A stretch of DNA of 64,000 nt. It comes from an uncultured Muribaculaceae bacterium. GTDB taxonomy: Bacteria > Bacteroidota > Bacteroidia > Bacteroidales > Muribaculaceae. Numbering within the stretch: the first letter of the stretch is position 1; each line of letters opens with the position of its first letter. The stretch spans positions 1 through 64,000 of the forward strand of contig CAJTJV010000010.1 in NCBI GenBank assembly GCA_910576775.1, given 5' to 3'. Positions 35,662 to 43,903 of the stretch are shown here, piece by piece. The notes beneath the pieces were generated by a model. The model was not told the DNA's origin and did no database searches. It saw only the letters and a program-made list of their open reading frames with translations. Made by a program: the position numbers and the translations under genes.

Positions 35662-36369
35662 TTGATAATGAAACTGAAATATCTCTTAGGCCTCCTGCCT
35701 GCTCTCTTTCTTCTCGCCTCATGCAATAGCAGCAATAGCGGCGACGGCGATATTATCTGTCTCGATATTGCCACTCTTGAGGGTAACGGTGATGCCGGCT
35801 CGATTTTTTCGCTCCAGCAATCGGCCGATTCTCCACTGATAACTCTTTTGTCGAAGCAACAGCTCGATCCCAAGAGCTACACCGTTGGCACACGTGTAAT
35901 CATACAGTACATCCCGCAGAACAATCAGCCCTACACCAGCGGCAACATCAACATTCTTGCAGCCTCCAATACTCTTGGAGAAGGCAAGCCTGCTACGGAA
36001 GGTACCGCCGTGGATAACGGTAACTGGTCGTCGGCCAAAATCGATGCCCGTACCATATGGCGCACCGGAAAGTATCTGAATCTCCAGTTCCAGGCTGAGA
36101 GTGCCGGCGACCCCAGGGAATACAAGCTCGTATTCGATACCGCGACTCTCGACAGCGACTATCCCACAGCGCATTTCCTGTTTCACGGTTCAGTCGGAAG
36201 TCTTGCGCAGACCTATGTGTTTTATGCCTCATATGATATTTCGGCTATTTGGAATCGTTCAGGAATCAAAGGTATAAAGGTTTTCTATAAAGACCGCAAT
36301 TCAGTGTCCGACACGGACTCCCAGGTGACTATAGTTAAAGAAAAATCAGAATTAACCCCTACAGAATAA
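35662..36369 (+). CDS. NigD-like lipoprotein
   Basis: 235 residues; the second Met (35668) may be the true start. The lipobox LLASC places the lipid-bearing Cys at about residue 21. The body is beta-rich (YTVGTRVIIQYIPQ, YLNLQFQAES, FLFHGSVG, SGIKGIKVFYKD) and fits the NigD-like family of Bacteroidetes lipoproteins, named after a bacteriocin cluster gene. The family's role is unknown. It lies 22 bases after the ATPase gene and 12 before the DUF3467 gene, likely one transcript. Confidence 0.8.
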   Translation: MIMKLKYLLGLLPALFLLASCNSSNSGDGDIICLDIATLEGNGDAGSIFSLQQSADSPLITLLSKQQLDPKSYTVGTRVIIQYIPQNNQPYTSGNINILAASNTLGEGKPATEGTAVDNGNWSSAKIDARTIWRTGKYLNLQFQAESAGDPREYKLVFDTATLDSDYPTAHFLFHGSVGSLAQTYVFYASYDISAIWNRSGIKGIKVFYKDRNSVSDTDSQVTIVKEKSELTPTE

Positions 36370-36381
36370 GAAAAAAACATT

Positions 36382-36699
36382 ATGGAAAAGAACAATAATC
36401 CTCAGGAAATCAAAGTTGAACTCTCTCCCGAAGTAGCTGCCGGCCAATACTCCAATCGTGCGTTCATCAGTCACGGCGCCGGCGAATTCTTTTTCGATTT
36501 CATCTCTCTTACACCCAATATGCCCCATGCCAAGGTGCTCAGCCGCATTGTCATGACTCCAGAGAACGCAAAAAATCTTCTGTTCGCTCTCCGCGACAAC
36601 GTTCAGCGCTATGAACAGACTTTCGGAGAAATCAAGCCCACACGTCCCGTCAATCCTCCCACAGGCAATGGCGGTATCCCCAATCCTTTCGAAGCATAA
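36382..36699 (+). CDS. DUF3467-domain protein
   Basis: 105 residues, cytosolic. It matches DUF3467 by the opening (IKVELSPEVAAGQYSN), the F-I-S-H-G-x-G-E-F-F-F-D-F core, and MTPENAKNLLFALRDNVQRYE. Small, widespread and of unknown function. It lies between the NigD-like lipoprotein gene (12 bases) and cysS (15 bases), so co-transcription with cysS is likely. Confidence 0.9.
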   Translation: MEKNNNPQEIKVELSPEVAAGQYSNRAFISHGAGEFFFDFISLTPNMPHAKVLSRIVMTPENAKNLLFALRDNVQRYEQTFGEIKPTRPVNPPTGNGGIPNPFEA

Positions 36700-36714
36700 A
36701 TAATTGTTCAGATT

Positions 36715-38193
36715 ATGAAATCGCACAATCTCTGCATCTATAACTCGATGAGCCGCTGCAAAGAGCGTTTCACCCCACTGCACGACAATATGGTGGGGAT
36801 GTACGTGTGCGGCCCTACTGTCTACGGCGACGGACATCTCGGACACGCCCGTCCGGCAATAACATTCGATGTCGTTTACCGCTACCTCACACATCTGGGG
36901 TACAAGGTGCGATATGTCCGAAATATCACCGACGTAGGCCATCTCGAGCACGATGCCGACGAGGGCGAGGACAAAATTGCAAAGAAAGCGCGTCTGGAGC
37001 AACTCGAACCGATGGAAGTGGTGCAGTATTATCTCAACCGCTATCACCACGATATGGAGCGTCTCAATGTGTTGCCGCCGTCGATAGAGCCACATGCGTC
37101 AGGCCATATCATCGAGCAGATAGAGTATATCAAGACTATTCTCGATGCCGGATATGCCTATGTAAGTGAGGGTTCCGTATATTTCGATGTACCCAAGTTC
37201 AACGCCGATTTCGGCTACGGCAAGCTTTCCGGCCGAAATATCGAAGAACTCCTTGCCACTACGCGCGAGCTTGACGGTCAGTCGGAGAAACGCAATCCCA
37301 CCGACTTTGCCCTTTGGAAGAAAGCTGCCCCCGAGCATATCATGCACTGGCCGTCGCCATGGAGCGAAGGCTTCCCCGGATGGCATCTCGAGTGTTCCAC
37401 CATGAGCGAGAAATATCTCGGCACGCAGTTCGATATCCACGGTGGCGGAATGGATCTCAAGTTCCCTCATCATGAATGCGAAATCGCTCAGTCGGTGGCA
37501 CATAATCATGCTCCGGCAGTCCGCTACTGGATGCACAACAACATGATTACCATCAACGGGAAGAAGATGGGCAAGTCTTTGGGCAATTTCATAACTCTCG
37601 AACAGTTCTTTACCGGCGAACATCCCCTGCTTGCGCAGGCATATTCGCCCATGACAATACGTTTCTTCATCCTACAGGCACATTACCGCGGCACAGTCGA
37701 TTTCAGCAATGAGGCATTGCAGTCGGCTCAGACCGCTCTCGGGCGTATGCTCGACGGATACCGCCGCCTACAGGATTTGAAAGCTTCCGACGAATCGACT
37801 ATCGACGTGAGCAATCTTGAAAGCCGCGCCTACGAGGCTCTTGACGATGATCTCAACACGCCTGTGCTTATCGGTATCCTTTTCGATGCCGTACGCATGA
37901 TAAATCAGGTTAAGGACGGCAATGCCAAGGCTTCGCAGGCCGATATCGATTTCCTTAAAGGCTTTATGCAGACTTTCCTTATCGACATTCTCGGAATCCG
38001 TCCGGAGGCCGATGGTGCATCCGATGAAAGCAGCCTCAAGCCATATCGCGAGGCTGTCGATCTTCTCCTGCAGATTCGTTCCGAGGCCAAGAGCCGCAAG
38101 GACTGGGCCACCTCGGATCTTATCCGCAACCGCATGGCCGAGATGGGCTTCACCGTCAAAGACACCAAGGACGGCGTAGAGTGGAGCGTATAA
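36715..38193 (+). CDS. cysS: Cysteinyl-tRNA synthetase
   Basis: 492 residues, typical length. The class I HIGH motif appears as GHLGHARPAI (40-49) and KMSKS as KKMGKSLGN (about 283-291). Zinc ligands are visible: C32 in YVCGPT, the Cys/His in LECSTMS and the H-x-x-E of HHECEIAQ. It charges tRNA-Cys with cysteine. It is the last gene of the rightward run; the 246-base gap after it holds a palindromic repeat. Confidence 0.95.
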   Translation: MKSHNLCIYNSMSRCKERFTPLHDNMVGMYVCGPTVYGDGHLGHARPAITFDVVYRYLTHLGYKVRYVRNITDVGHLEHDADEGEDKIAKKARLEQLEPMEVVQYYLNRYHHDMERLNVLPPSIEPHASGHIIEQIEYIKTILDAGYAYVSEGSVYFDVPKFNADFGYGKLSGRNIEELLATTRELDGQSEKRNPTDFALWKKAAPEHIMHWPSPWSEGFPGWHLECSTMSEKYLGTQFDIHGGGMDLKFPHHECEIAQSVAHNHAPAVRYWMHNNMITINGKKMGKSLGNFITLEQFFTGEHPLLAQAYSPMTIRFFILQAHYRGTVDFSNEALQSAQTALGRMLDGYRRLQDLKASDESTIDVSNLESRAYEALDDDLNTPVLIGILFDAVRMINQVKDGNAKASQADIDFLKGFMQTFLIDILGIRPEADGASDESSLKPYREAVDLLLQIRSEAKSRKDWATSDLIRNRMAEMGFTVKDTKDGVEWSV

Positions 38194-38322
38194 GAATATA
38201 CCGCCACAGAGAGCCGCGCCTGCCGCAATAGAAGCCGCTTCGCGTGCCATCGTTTTGTCGCATCCGAATCCACGTGAAGATGGTTGGTGCAGCATCCGAA
38301 GCCGCGTTAGCGGCGGTCGTTC

Positions 38323-38420
38323 TGTAGGCCCGGGCTGTGTGTCTTGCCCGGGTCTACAAAACTATCATCGTTACGCGGTTTCTGTTGCGCAATCCATTCC
38401 CGATGAATTGGACGCTTCGG
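38323..38420 (+). repeat. Interspersed palindromic repeat, copy 2
   Basis: The near-perfect stem TGTAGGCCCGGGC / GCCCGGGTCTACA (38323-38358, one wobble pair) is followed by AAAACTATCATCG and a GC-rich flank. The spacer CTGTGTGTCTTG resembles CTGCGTGCCTTG at 40907 and CTGCGTTCCTTA at 52460. It lies between cysS and the convergent lipoprotein gene. Confidence 0.7.
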
Positions 38421-38439
38421 TCGCGGGTTGCGGATTATA

Positions 38440-39465
38440 TCATTCTGACGTGGATTTTGTCGCTGATATATAAAGCGTGTACATCGTATTGTCGATATTG
38501 ACTTTCTTGTGATTGAATTCAAGTCTCCCGGTCTTGGAAACGGTTATAGTTGCCTCCGGTAGATTGTCGATTGAAAGCAGATAGCCGCCTTTTTTATTAC
38601 GGGTTACAGTGTATGTCAGTACGCCGTCGAAGAAATCCTCACCGCTCTCGATAACCCTTACTTTGACGTGGCTCTTGTCGATGCGCTCGATTACCACGCT
38701 GATTTCAGGATAGTTCTCATCGATGGTCTTTCCTACAAGCAGTTTGCCTGTGCCATTGTATGTGCCGGAGATTGTTTTTGCGAAATCCGAGCGATTTTTC
38801 TTCGCTTTTGAGCCTGATTCCGTTTGCGTGCTTATCTCTTTTCCCGAACTTGCTTTTTTACGTCCGGATGCAGATGGCGCAGGTAGTGTCGTTGCACCTT
38901 TGGGAGGATTGGGATGGAGAAGGTTCGCGGAAAGATGCGGCATCTCAAATACCTGCTTCTTATCATATCCGAAATTATAGTCATAGGCTGTCTGACCTAA
39001 TCTTGCCTGGGCTGGAGCACCGAAAGCTACTCCGACACCTGCAGTACCGGCTCCAATACCGAAAACAAGACCGAATAAATCTGAACTTTCTTCATCGCCT
39101 TGTGAATTGGCGGCAAGCATGGCAATCGTACCGATTATTGCTCCGGTAACGCCGATAGATGCTAAAGTATATCCGGCGTATAAAGATATTTTGGTGCCAG
39201 CATGCGATGCATAATGATAATCCAGACCGAAGGGTATATATAGATTTGAATTTTCCGGTTTTGCATACATATAGCCGCAGTACATGTCTGACGGGATTTC
39301 TATTTTGGCTGATTCTCCTGAAGCGGTAGCCGCAGGTGTCATGAGATTGTCAGGAGTGTATAGTTTTGTTCCCTGCGGAGCGCGTACAGCGAATTTCTCG
39401 GTGGTGGAGCATGCCGTTGAAGATATAAGCAAAGCAAGGATAAGTATATGGTTTATTATTTTCAT
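38440..39465 (-). CDS. Lipoprotein with glycine-zipper-like segment, unknown function
   Basis: 341 residues, not recognised. A lipobox (ISSTACSTT, Cys about 19) marks a lipoprotein. Around 100-160 is a Gly/Ala-rich hydrophobic stretch (LASIGVTGAIIGTIAML, then GIGAGTAGVGVAFGAP), like glycine-zipper membrane segments. A Lys/Ser/Thr linker (about 195-225) and a final beta-rich domain (about 230-341, SGTYNGTGKLLVGK, VKVRVIESGEDFF) follow. It is second in a leftward pair with the lipoprotein at 40376, separated by 20 bases. Structured RNA copy C sits upstream of the pair. Confidence 0.6.
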   Translation of the reverse strand: MKIINHILILALLISSTACSTTEKFAVRAPQGTKLYTPDNLMTPAATASGESAKIEIPSDMYCGYMYAKPENSNLYIPFGLDYHYASHAGTKISLYAGYTLASIGVTGAIIGTIAMLAANSQGDEESSDLFGLVFGIGAGTAGVGVAFGAPAQARLGQTAYDYNFGYDKKQVFEMPHLSANLLHPNPPKGATTLPAPSASGRKKASSGKEISTQTESGSKAKKNRSDFAKTISGTYNGTGKLLVGKTIDENYPEISVVIERIDKSHVKVRVIESGEDFFDGVLTYTVTRNKKGGYLLSIDNLPEATITVSKTGRLEFNHKKVNIDNTMYTLYISATKSTSE

Positions 39466-39485
39466 AATGCGGAAAGACAGATGGT

Positions 39486-40376
39486 TTATTGATAGTCTAT
39501 TAGGGAACCGCGTACGCAGTTGTCGTAAATATTATCATGTGTAATGAATTCTCCCATTACATCCAACGTTTCTTCTTTTATGTCGTTTGGAAGCAGGAAC
39601 ATATACATGTTCTCGGCGAGAGCGTCGGGCTTCTTGGCGTAAATTTCATAGAAAGCCTTGCTTACTTTTTTGTTTACCACAGGCTGGTTGATATTCGAGC
39701 TTACATAAAACTTGGTTACAAGTTTCTCGAAAGTATTTCCGTCGTCGAGGGAATATGTGACACATACACTGAATTGCAATTCCGCGTTTTTAGGATTTGA
39801 GTCGATGACATTCGGCAGATATGCTCCTAAGAATCCTACACCGGCAATTTCGTAGGCTTTCGACATGGCGACGCTGCCCTTAGGTCCTATATGAACAAGC
39901 GGTTGGTCTGTGATTGCGACGGAGTTCTGCCGATACACACCGTCGGTAGTGGCCGAGCCAAGCGTGGTTGCACCCATGAGCGAGCCGAGAGGGCCTCCGA
40001 GACCGAGTATGCCGGCAATCGCACCGAGATTGAACGATGCCGACGAGGTCTCCGAGTGGAAATCGCCGGTCGTGGTGGTATATGTGTTGGGGTCGTAATA
40101 CGACACGGACTTTCCGCCCGGCATTATTACGAAGGATTTTGTCTGGTCGAGTATGAGAATCTCTGAGGTGAGATTATAGACAACCGGCTGCATCTTGCCG
40201 TCCTTGTTGAAAAAATACTCGACGGCGATTTTGGCCTCTGGTGGAATGGATGTCGGTTGTGCGAAATCTGTGCGCAGAGACTGGTAACAGACTTTCGGAA
40301 CCGTCAGCTTTCCGGATGTGCAGCTGCATAGTGCCAGAGCCGGAAGCAATAATCCTAAACAAACGCGTAGGTTCAT
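39486..40376 (-). CDS. Lipoprotein with glycine-rich segment, unknown function
   Basis: 296 residues from ATG 40376; the longer in-frame start at 40394 adds six residues before the signal peptide and is less likely. The lipobox is LALCSCTSG. A Gly/Ser-rich stretch (about 130-160, FNLGAIAGILGLGGPLGSL) resembles the one in the downstream lipoprotein. The rest is mixed alpha/beta with a C-terminal helix (SKAFYEIYAKKPDALAEN). It is not recognised. It begins about 48 bases after the T-run of RNA copy C with no TAnnTTTG box in between, so its mRNA probably carries or reads through that RNA. Confidence 0.6.
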   Translation of the reverse strand: MNLRVCLGLLLPALALCSCTSGKLTVPKVCYQSLRTDFAQPTSIPPEAKIAVEYFFNKDGKMQPVVYNLTSEILILDQTKSFVIMPGGKSVSYYDPNTYTTTTGDFHSETSSASFNLGAIAGILGLGGPLGSLMGATTLGSATTDGVYRQNSVAITDQPLVHIGPKGSVAMSKAYEIAGVGFLGAYLPNVIDSNPKNAELQFSVCVTYSLDDGNTFEKLVTKFYVSSNINQPVVNKKVSKAFYEIYAKKPDALAENMYMFLLPNDIKEETLDVMGEFITHDNIYDNCVRGSLIDYQ

Positions 40377-40423
40377 AATGATTGGTTTGGCCAATCCCGC
40401 GCCTGCTTGGCATTATAATGGAT

Positions 40424-40672
40424 AAAAAGAAGCGTGGAACGGGCATCAGTTTATCTTAACCGAGGCATCGCCAAACGCCCGCTGCGAAATAAACAGACCT
40501 ATCCCACGCCGTATCGGATATCATGCCACAGGTGTGGCCGGGATATACGAACGACATGAGCGCTTAATGGCTGTTTACCCTTCGCAGTATGAAATTGGCG
40601 ATTTCCGGTTAAAGGATAAAGCTAAAAACGCTTCATAAACAATATGTAAGGAATCCCCTCCGGGAATTCCGA
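40424..40672 (-). ncRNA. Structured RNA, copy C (leader position)
   Basis: About 249 bases on the minus strand with the same ordered elements as copies A and B: 5' hairpin GGAAT/ATTCC with inner CCC/GGG; ACAT (40647-40644); AAGC/GCTT hairpin (40633-40619); GAAAT/ATTTC hairpin around CGCCA (40605-40591); CGTAT/ATACG stem enclosing GCCACA/TGTGGC; and closing stem GCGTGGGA/TTCCACGC (40509-40502, 40439-40432) followed by TTCTTTTT. Between the closing arms, GTTTAT, GGGC, ATAAAC and GCCC occur in pseudoknot order. Its T-run ends about 48 bases before the lipoprotein ATG, so it could act as a leader that ends or allows transcription. Confidence 0.65.
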
Positions 40673-40675
40673 TGG

Positions 40676-40706
40676 CAAAGGTATTAATTATTTTGCAATT
40701 GTGAAA
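40676..40706 (-). promoter_or_regulatory. Promoter of RNA copy C and the lipoprotein pair
   Basis: On the minus strand TTTC (40706-40703), 19 bases, then TACCTTTG (40683-40676) agree with the consensus. RNA copy A has the same TTTC-N19 arrangement. Confidence 0.55.
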
Positions 40707-40739
40707 TTAAAAAAACATGCCGGCAGGGCTCTTTCATTT

Positions 40740-40822
40740 ACATTGCGCATATGCTGCTGCAACAGGAGCGGCAGAGCCGCGGTAGTTGTTTAGGCACGGG
40801 TAAAACCCGTGTTACATATGCC
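40740..40822 (-). repeat. Interspersed palindromic repeat, copy 3
   Basis: Read on the minus strand it repeats copy 1: hairpin CACGGGT/ACCCGTG (40811-40795), then CCTAAACAACTACCGC and a GC-rich flank. Confidence 0.7.
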
Positions 40823-40834
40823 CGGATATATAGA

Positions 40835-40877
40835 GAGCCGCGTCAGCGGCGGCACAGTGTCGCCGCTGACGCGGCTC
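40835..40877. repeat. Perfect 17-bp inverted repeat
   Basis: GAGCCGCGTCAGCGGCG (40835-40851) and its exact reverse complement (40861-40877) flank a 9-base loop. It lies between repeat copies 3 and 4 and has no T-run on either strand. It may be a deletion-prone or structured relic of the same repeat family. Confidence 0.8.
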
Positions 40878-40892
40878 ATTGAGGGTGGGCGG

Positions 40893-40965
40893 CGATATAC
40901 CCGGGCTGCGTGCCTTGCCCGGGCCTATACAACTGTCGCCGCTCTGCGGCTCAGAGTTTGGTGTT
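40893..40965 (+). repeat. Interspersed palindromic repeat, copy 4
   Basis: CCCGGGC (40900-40906), spacer CTGCGTGCCTTG, GCCCGGG (40917-40923), then CCTATACAACTGTCGCCGC and a CTCTGCGGCTC flank. It is oriented opposite to copy 3; together they make 40720-40990 a composite repeat block with no gene. Confidence 0.7.
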
Positions 40966-41092
40966 CAAATTCTCGCAAAATTTCACAAATTGGTAATTTA
41001 GATTTCAAAGCACTTATAAAAGAGCCGTGACATGCCGGTGATGCCGCTGCGGACACACATTGCGTATATCCGCCCGTGTGCGGTAACTTGCA

Positions 41093-42754
41093 TCAGACAA
41101 ACAGCAGGATGAGAATCTGTGCGAGTACGACGCGCGAGAACATGCCGATGGGGTAGACGGTGGCGTATGCCACGGCGGCGTTGTCGCCCGGGATGGTGTC
41201 GTTGGCGTAGTCGAGTGCCATGGGGTTTGCCATGGCGCCGGAAAGCATGCCGCAGGCTGTGCCGAAATCGAGTTTGGAGCGTCGCACGGCGAGTATAATC
41301 ATGATGATGCTCGGCACAGTGGTGACGATGAATCCGAGGGCTATCCACAGCAGGCCGTTGCCGTTTGTGATGGTGTCGACGAAACCTGCGCCGGAATCAA
41401 GCCCGAGACATGCGAGGAACAGCGACAGGCCTATGCCGCGGAGCATAAGATTGGCGCTGCGGGTGGTGTAGGTTACGATGTGCATCCGCGGGCCGAAAAA
41501 GCCTATAAGGATTCCTACGATGATAGGACCGCCGGCAAGACCGAGTCGCACGGGCACCGAGATACCCGGCAGCATTATGGGAACGGAGCCTAAAAGAAGG
41601 CCGAACAGCAGCCCTATGTATATTGCGGCGAGGTTTGGGTCGGTTAGTTTTGTGCTGACATTACCGACTACTTTGGCGACTTTCTCGACTTGTTCCTCGC
41701 GGCCTACGACGGTGAGCCGGTCGCCGAGCTGAAGCACGAGGTTTGGTGACGCCAGGAGTTTGACGCCGCTGCGCAGCACTCGCGTGATGTTGATGTCATA
41801 ATCGTGGCGGAGATGGAGGGAGCCGAGTTTGCGACCGTTCAGTTCCGGTTTGCTGATTACGATATGGCGTGAAATAAGTTTGCGGTCTATCTTGTCCCAG
41901 TCGATTTTTCCGGTATTCCAGTCGCGGTTTTCCTGTCGGCCGAAGAGAAGAGTAAGAGCTTCAACATTCTTGTCGTTGGTGATTACGAGCAGTTTATCTC
42001 CCTCTGCGAATTGCGTCGTGGAGTGGGGTATCGATACCTCGCCGCCACGCCATAAGCGCGAGACGATAAAATCAACCGCAGTCACGCGGGCGACCTCCTG
42101 AATCGTCTTTCCGAATACAGCCGGGTTCTCCACAATGAAAGTGGCTATATATGTGTGGTCGTTGTTGTGGCCATTCCCTTCGGTGATGTCCGAAGGTCTG
42201 ATAAAGAATCTGCGAGCTATTATTATCGCAAGAATGACGCCAACAACGCCGAGAGGATAGGTGACGGCACAGCTAAGCGCAAGTCCGCCCGACGATATTC
42301 CGAGTTGCTCGAGAGCCTGTTGGGCTGCGCCGAGTGAGGGTGTGTTCGTTGTCGCTCCTGCAATGATACCTACCATGTCCGGCACCGGCACGCTGAAGCC
42401 GTAGGCCAGTCCCAGAGCGGTGAGCGTACCGAGGAATATGGTGGCGAGGCCGAGCATGTTGAGCTTCACACCCCCTTTGCGGAAAGAGCTGAAGAATCCC
42501 GGACCGACCTTCAGACCGAGTTCATACACGAAAAGCGCCAGCCCGAAGCTTTCGGCGAAACTGAGCATCGCAGGGTCGATCGACAGACCGAGCTGCCCTG
42601 AGATGATACCCGAGAAGAAAACCCAGGTAAACCCCAGCGAGATACCGGCGACACGGATTTTACCAAGTCCGAGGCCTGCCGCGATGATAAGGGAGATTAC
42701 AATCACAGCCTGTACCGGACTTTGCTCGAATAATATATAGCGAAGCCAATCCAT
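41093..42754 (-). CDS. YidE/AspT-family transporter with two RCK_C domains
   Basis: 553 residues. About 10-12 membrane helices in two halves (roughly 1-180 and 375-553) flank a cytosolic region with two TrkA-C (RCK_C) domains. These are at about 195-280 and 285-370, for example VARVTAVDFIVSRLWRGGEVSI and LGDRLTVVGREEQVEKVAK. This is the layout of AspT aspartate:alanine exchangers and YidE/YbjL. Both membrane halves contain the internal-repeat motifs typical of the family. RCK_C domains bind small ligands in other proteins. Substrate unknown. The -7 box ends 4 bases before the ATG, so the mRNA may lack a leader. Confidence 0.88.
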   Translation of the reverse strand: MDWLRYILFEQSPVQAVIVISLIIAAGLGLGKIRVAGISLGFTWVFFSGIISGQLGLSIDPAMLSFAESFGLALFVYELGLKVGPGFFSSFRKGGVKLNMLGLATIFLGTLTALGLAYGFSVPVPDMVGIIAGATTNTPSLGAAQQALEQLGISSGGLALSCAVTYPLGVVGVILAIIIARRFFIRPSDITEGNGHNNDHTYIATFIVENPAVFGKTIQEVARVTAVDFIVSRLWRGGEVSIPHSTTQFAEGDKLLVITNDKNVEALTLLFGRQENRDWNTGKIDWDKIDRKLISRHIVISKPELNGRKLGSLHLRHDYDINITRVLRSGVKLLASPNLVLQLGDRLTVVGREEQVEKVAKVVGNVSTKLTDPNLAAIYIGLLFGLLLGSVPIMLPGISVPVRLGLAGGPIIVGILIGFFGPRMHIVTYTTRSANLMLRGIGLSLFLACLGLDSGAGFVDTITNGNGLLWIALGFIVTTVPSIIMIILAVRRSKLDFGTACGMLSGAMANPMALDYANDTIPGDNAAVAYATVYPIGMFSRVVLAQILILLFV

Positions 42755-42758
42755 GCTG

Positions 42759-42766
42759 CAAAATTA
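42759..42766 (-). promoter_or_regulatory. -7 box of the AspT-like transporter
   Basis: TAATTTTG (42766-42759) is followed by CAGC and then the ATG at 42754. With transcription starting about 4 bases after the box, the mRNA would begin at the ATG (leaderless). The -33 element is weak. Confidence 0.5.
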
Positions 42767-42877
42767 CTGCTTCCCGCCCAATTATCCGCCATTATGACAT
42801 GATATTCTTCCGGAGTCCCTTGCAAAGGAACCCCAATTCTATTTCAATTGGCATTCTGATTGTTTCCCGGGGAAATA

Positions 42878-42908
42878 TTTCATGAATCAAAATTAATTAA
42901 TAACTTTG
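42878..42908 (+). promoter_or_regulatory. Promoter of RNA copy A
   Basis: TTTC (42878-42881), 19 bases, then TAACTTTG (42901-42908). The start near 42912 lies just before the first predicted hairpin. Confidence 0.6.
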
Positions 42909-42911
42909 CGC

Positions 42912-43259
42912 GTAGATACGGCTGAAAACCGTCGGTTATAAAGGCTTTTGAAGAGCAGAAGCCCACGACAGGGAGGGTCGGGATCACATTTATGGTAAAA
43001 GCGTTACAATGGCGCTTTGTTCATGACAGCTTGAAACTTCGCAACTTTCAATTCATAATTCGTAGTCACGGACAAACGCAATTGTAGGCGTTCATGGGTA
43101 TGTTCATATACCGGCTTCATCTTTGTTGAAAAGGTGGTCGGCACATGTTACATATATGCGTGGGCTTCTACAATTGCTCGTTTCGACTACGAAGGGCAAT
43201 TGCGAAGGCCTCAAGCTGCGGAACGGGCAATATGGTACGGTTCCCACGCTTTTCTTTTC
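42912..43259 (+). ncRNA. Structured RNA, copy A (leader position)
   Basis: About 348 bases. In order: 5' hairpins including CGAC/GTCG (near 42965-42980); ACAT (42986-42989); AAAGCG/CGCTTT (42998-43018); linker GTTCATGAC; TTGAAA/TTTCAA around CTTCGCAAC (43031-43051); GGTAT/ATACC (near 43097-43112); closing stem GCGTGGG/CCCACGC (43158-43164, 43243-43249) with a CAATTGC/GCAATTG hairpin inside, then TTTTCTTTT. Inside the closing stem, TTCTAC and CGGGCAAT match TTCTAC and CGGACAAT of copy B. It ends about 82 bases before the ATG of the 174-residue exported protein, with no clear promoter in between. Short reading frames within it are not conserved. Confidence 0.7.
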
Positions 43260-43340
43260 AAATATCATTATCATCAATATCGGCTTAGGGAACCGGGCGG
43301 TTTAGAAGTTGCGCCCGACACGTATATCAGGGATTCTACA

Positions 43341-43865
43341 ATGAAGAAAATATTTGCCCTAATGCTGATAGCCCTTGTGCTGTCGCCAATCGTGGCTTTT
43401 GCCCAGAAAGACAAAAAAGGGCAGCCTGTATTTCGTGAAGCGAGTGCCCGCGAAGCTGCTCCCAACATGGCGGTGTTTGTCTTTCCTCAGATTTGCGACC
43501 TTAAAATGATTTCAACCACGCGTGTGGATTATGGCCCTTACGATTTCGCACTCGCAAATGACCTGAAAGGTGGTTTGGATAAAGCTGAGATTATTAACGT
43601 ACAGACACAAGCGCTTCAGAAGGCTTGTCAGTTGTCCGGCGCAGACCTTATAATCGAGGCTCTTTACACCACAACAGTTTATGAAAAGGATACCAAGACA
43701 ATATGGGTGTCTCTTTCAGGATATCCGGCAAGTTATGTGAATTTCCGTTCGCTGTCGGACAAAGATCTTGAGATGATAAAAGTTCTATATCCTCATGGAG
43801 TGGAACGCGTTCAGGATCAGAATCAGGGCTACATTGTTACCACTGCTGTACAAGGAGCCAAATAA
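43341..43865 (+). CDS. Exported protein, unknown function
   Basis: 174 residues from ATG 43341; a longer frame to 43134 would run through RNA copy A and is rejected. A signal peptide (about 1-22, AFAQ) is followed by a small mixed domain with no recognised family: AVFVFPQICDLKMI, then IINVQTQALQKACQLSGADLIIEALY and a C-terminal part with YPHGVERVQDQNQ. It is first of a three-gene rightward operon of exported proteins (43341, 43904, 44579) ending at a terminator. Confidence 0.65.
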   Translation: MKKIFALMLIALVLSPIVAFAQKDKKGQPVFREASAREAAPNMAVFVFPQICDLKMISTTRVDYGPYDFALANDLKGGLDKAEIINVQTQALQKACQLSGADLIIEALYTTTVYEKDTKTIWVSLSGYPASYVNFRSLSDKDLEMIKVLYPHGVERVQDQNQGYIVTTAVQGAK

Positions 43866-43903
43866 GTGTCGGAAATGTTTATTAAACTCCAACCATTCTC
43901 AAA

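Noticed and set aside
43123..43340. Open frames (60 residues, and the N-terminal extension of the 43341 gene) within RNA copy A
   Set aside because: They overlap the closing stem and T-run, and the ATG at 43341 begins a clear signal peptide.
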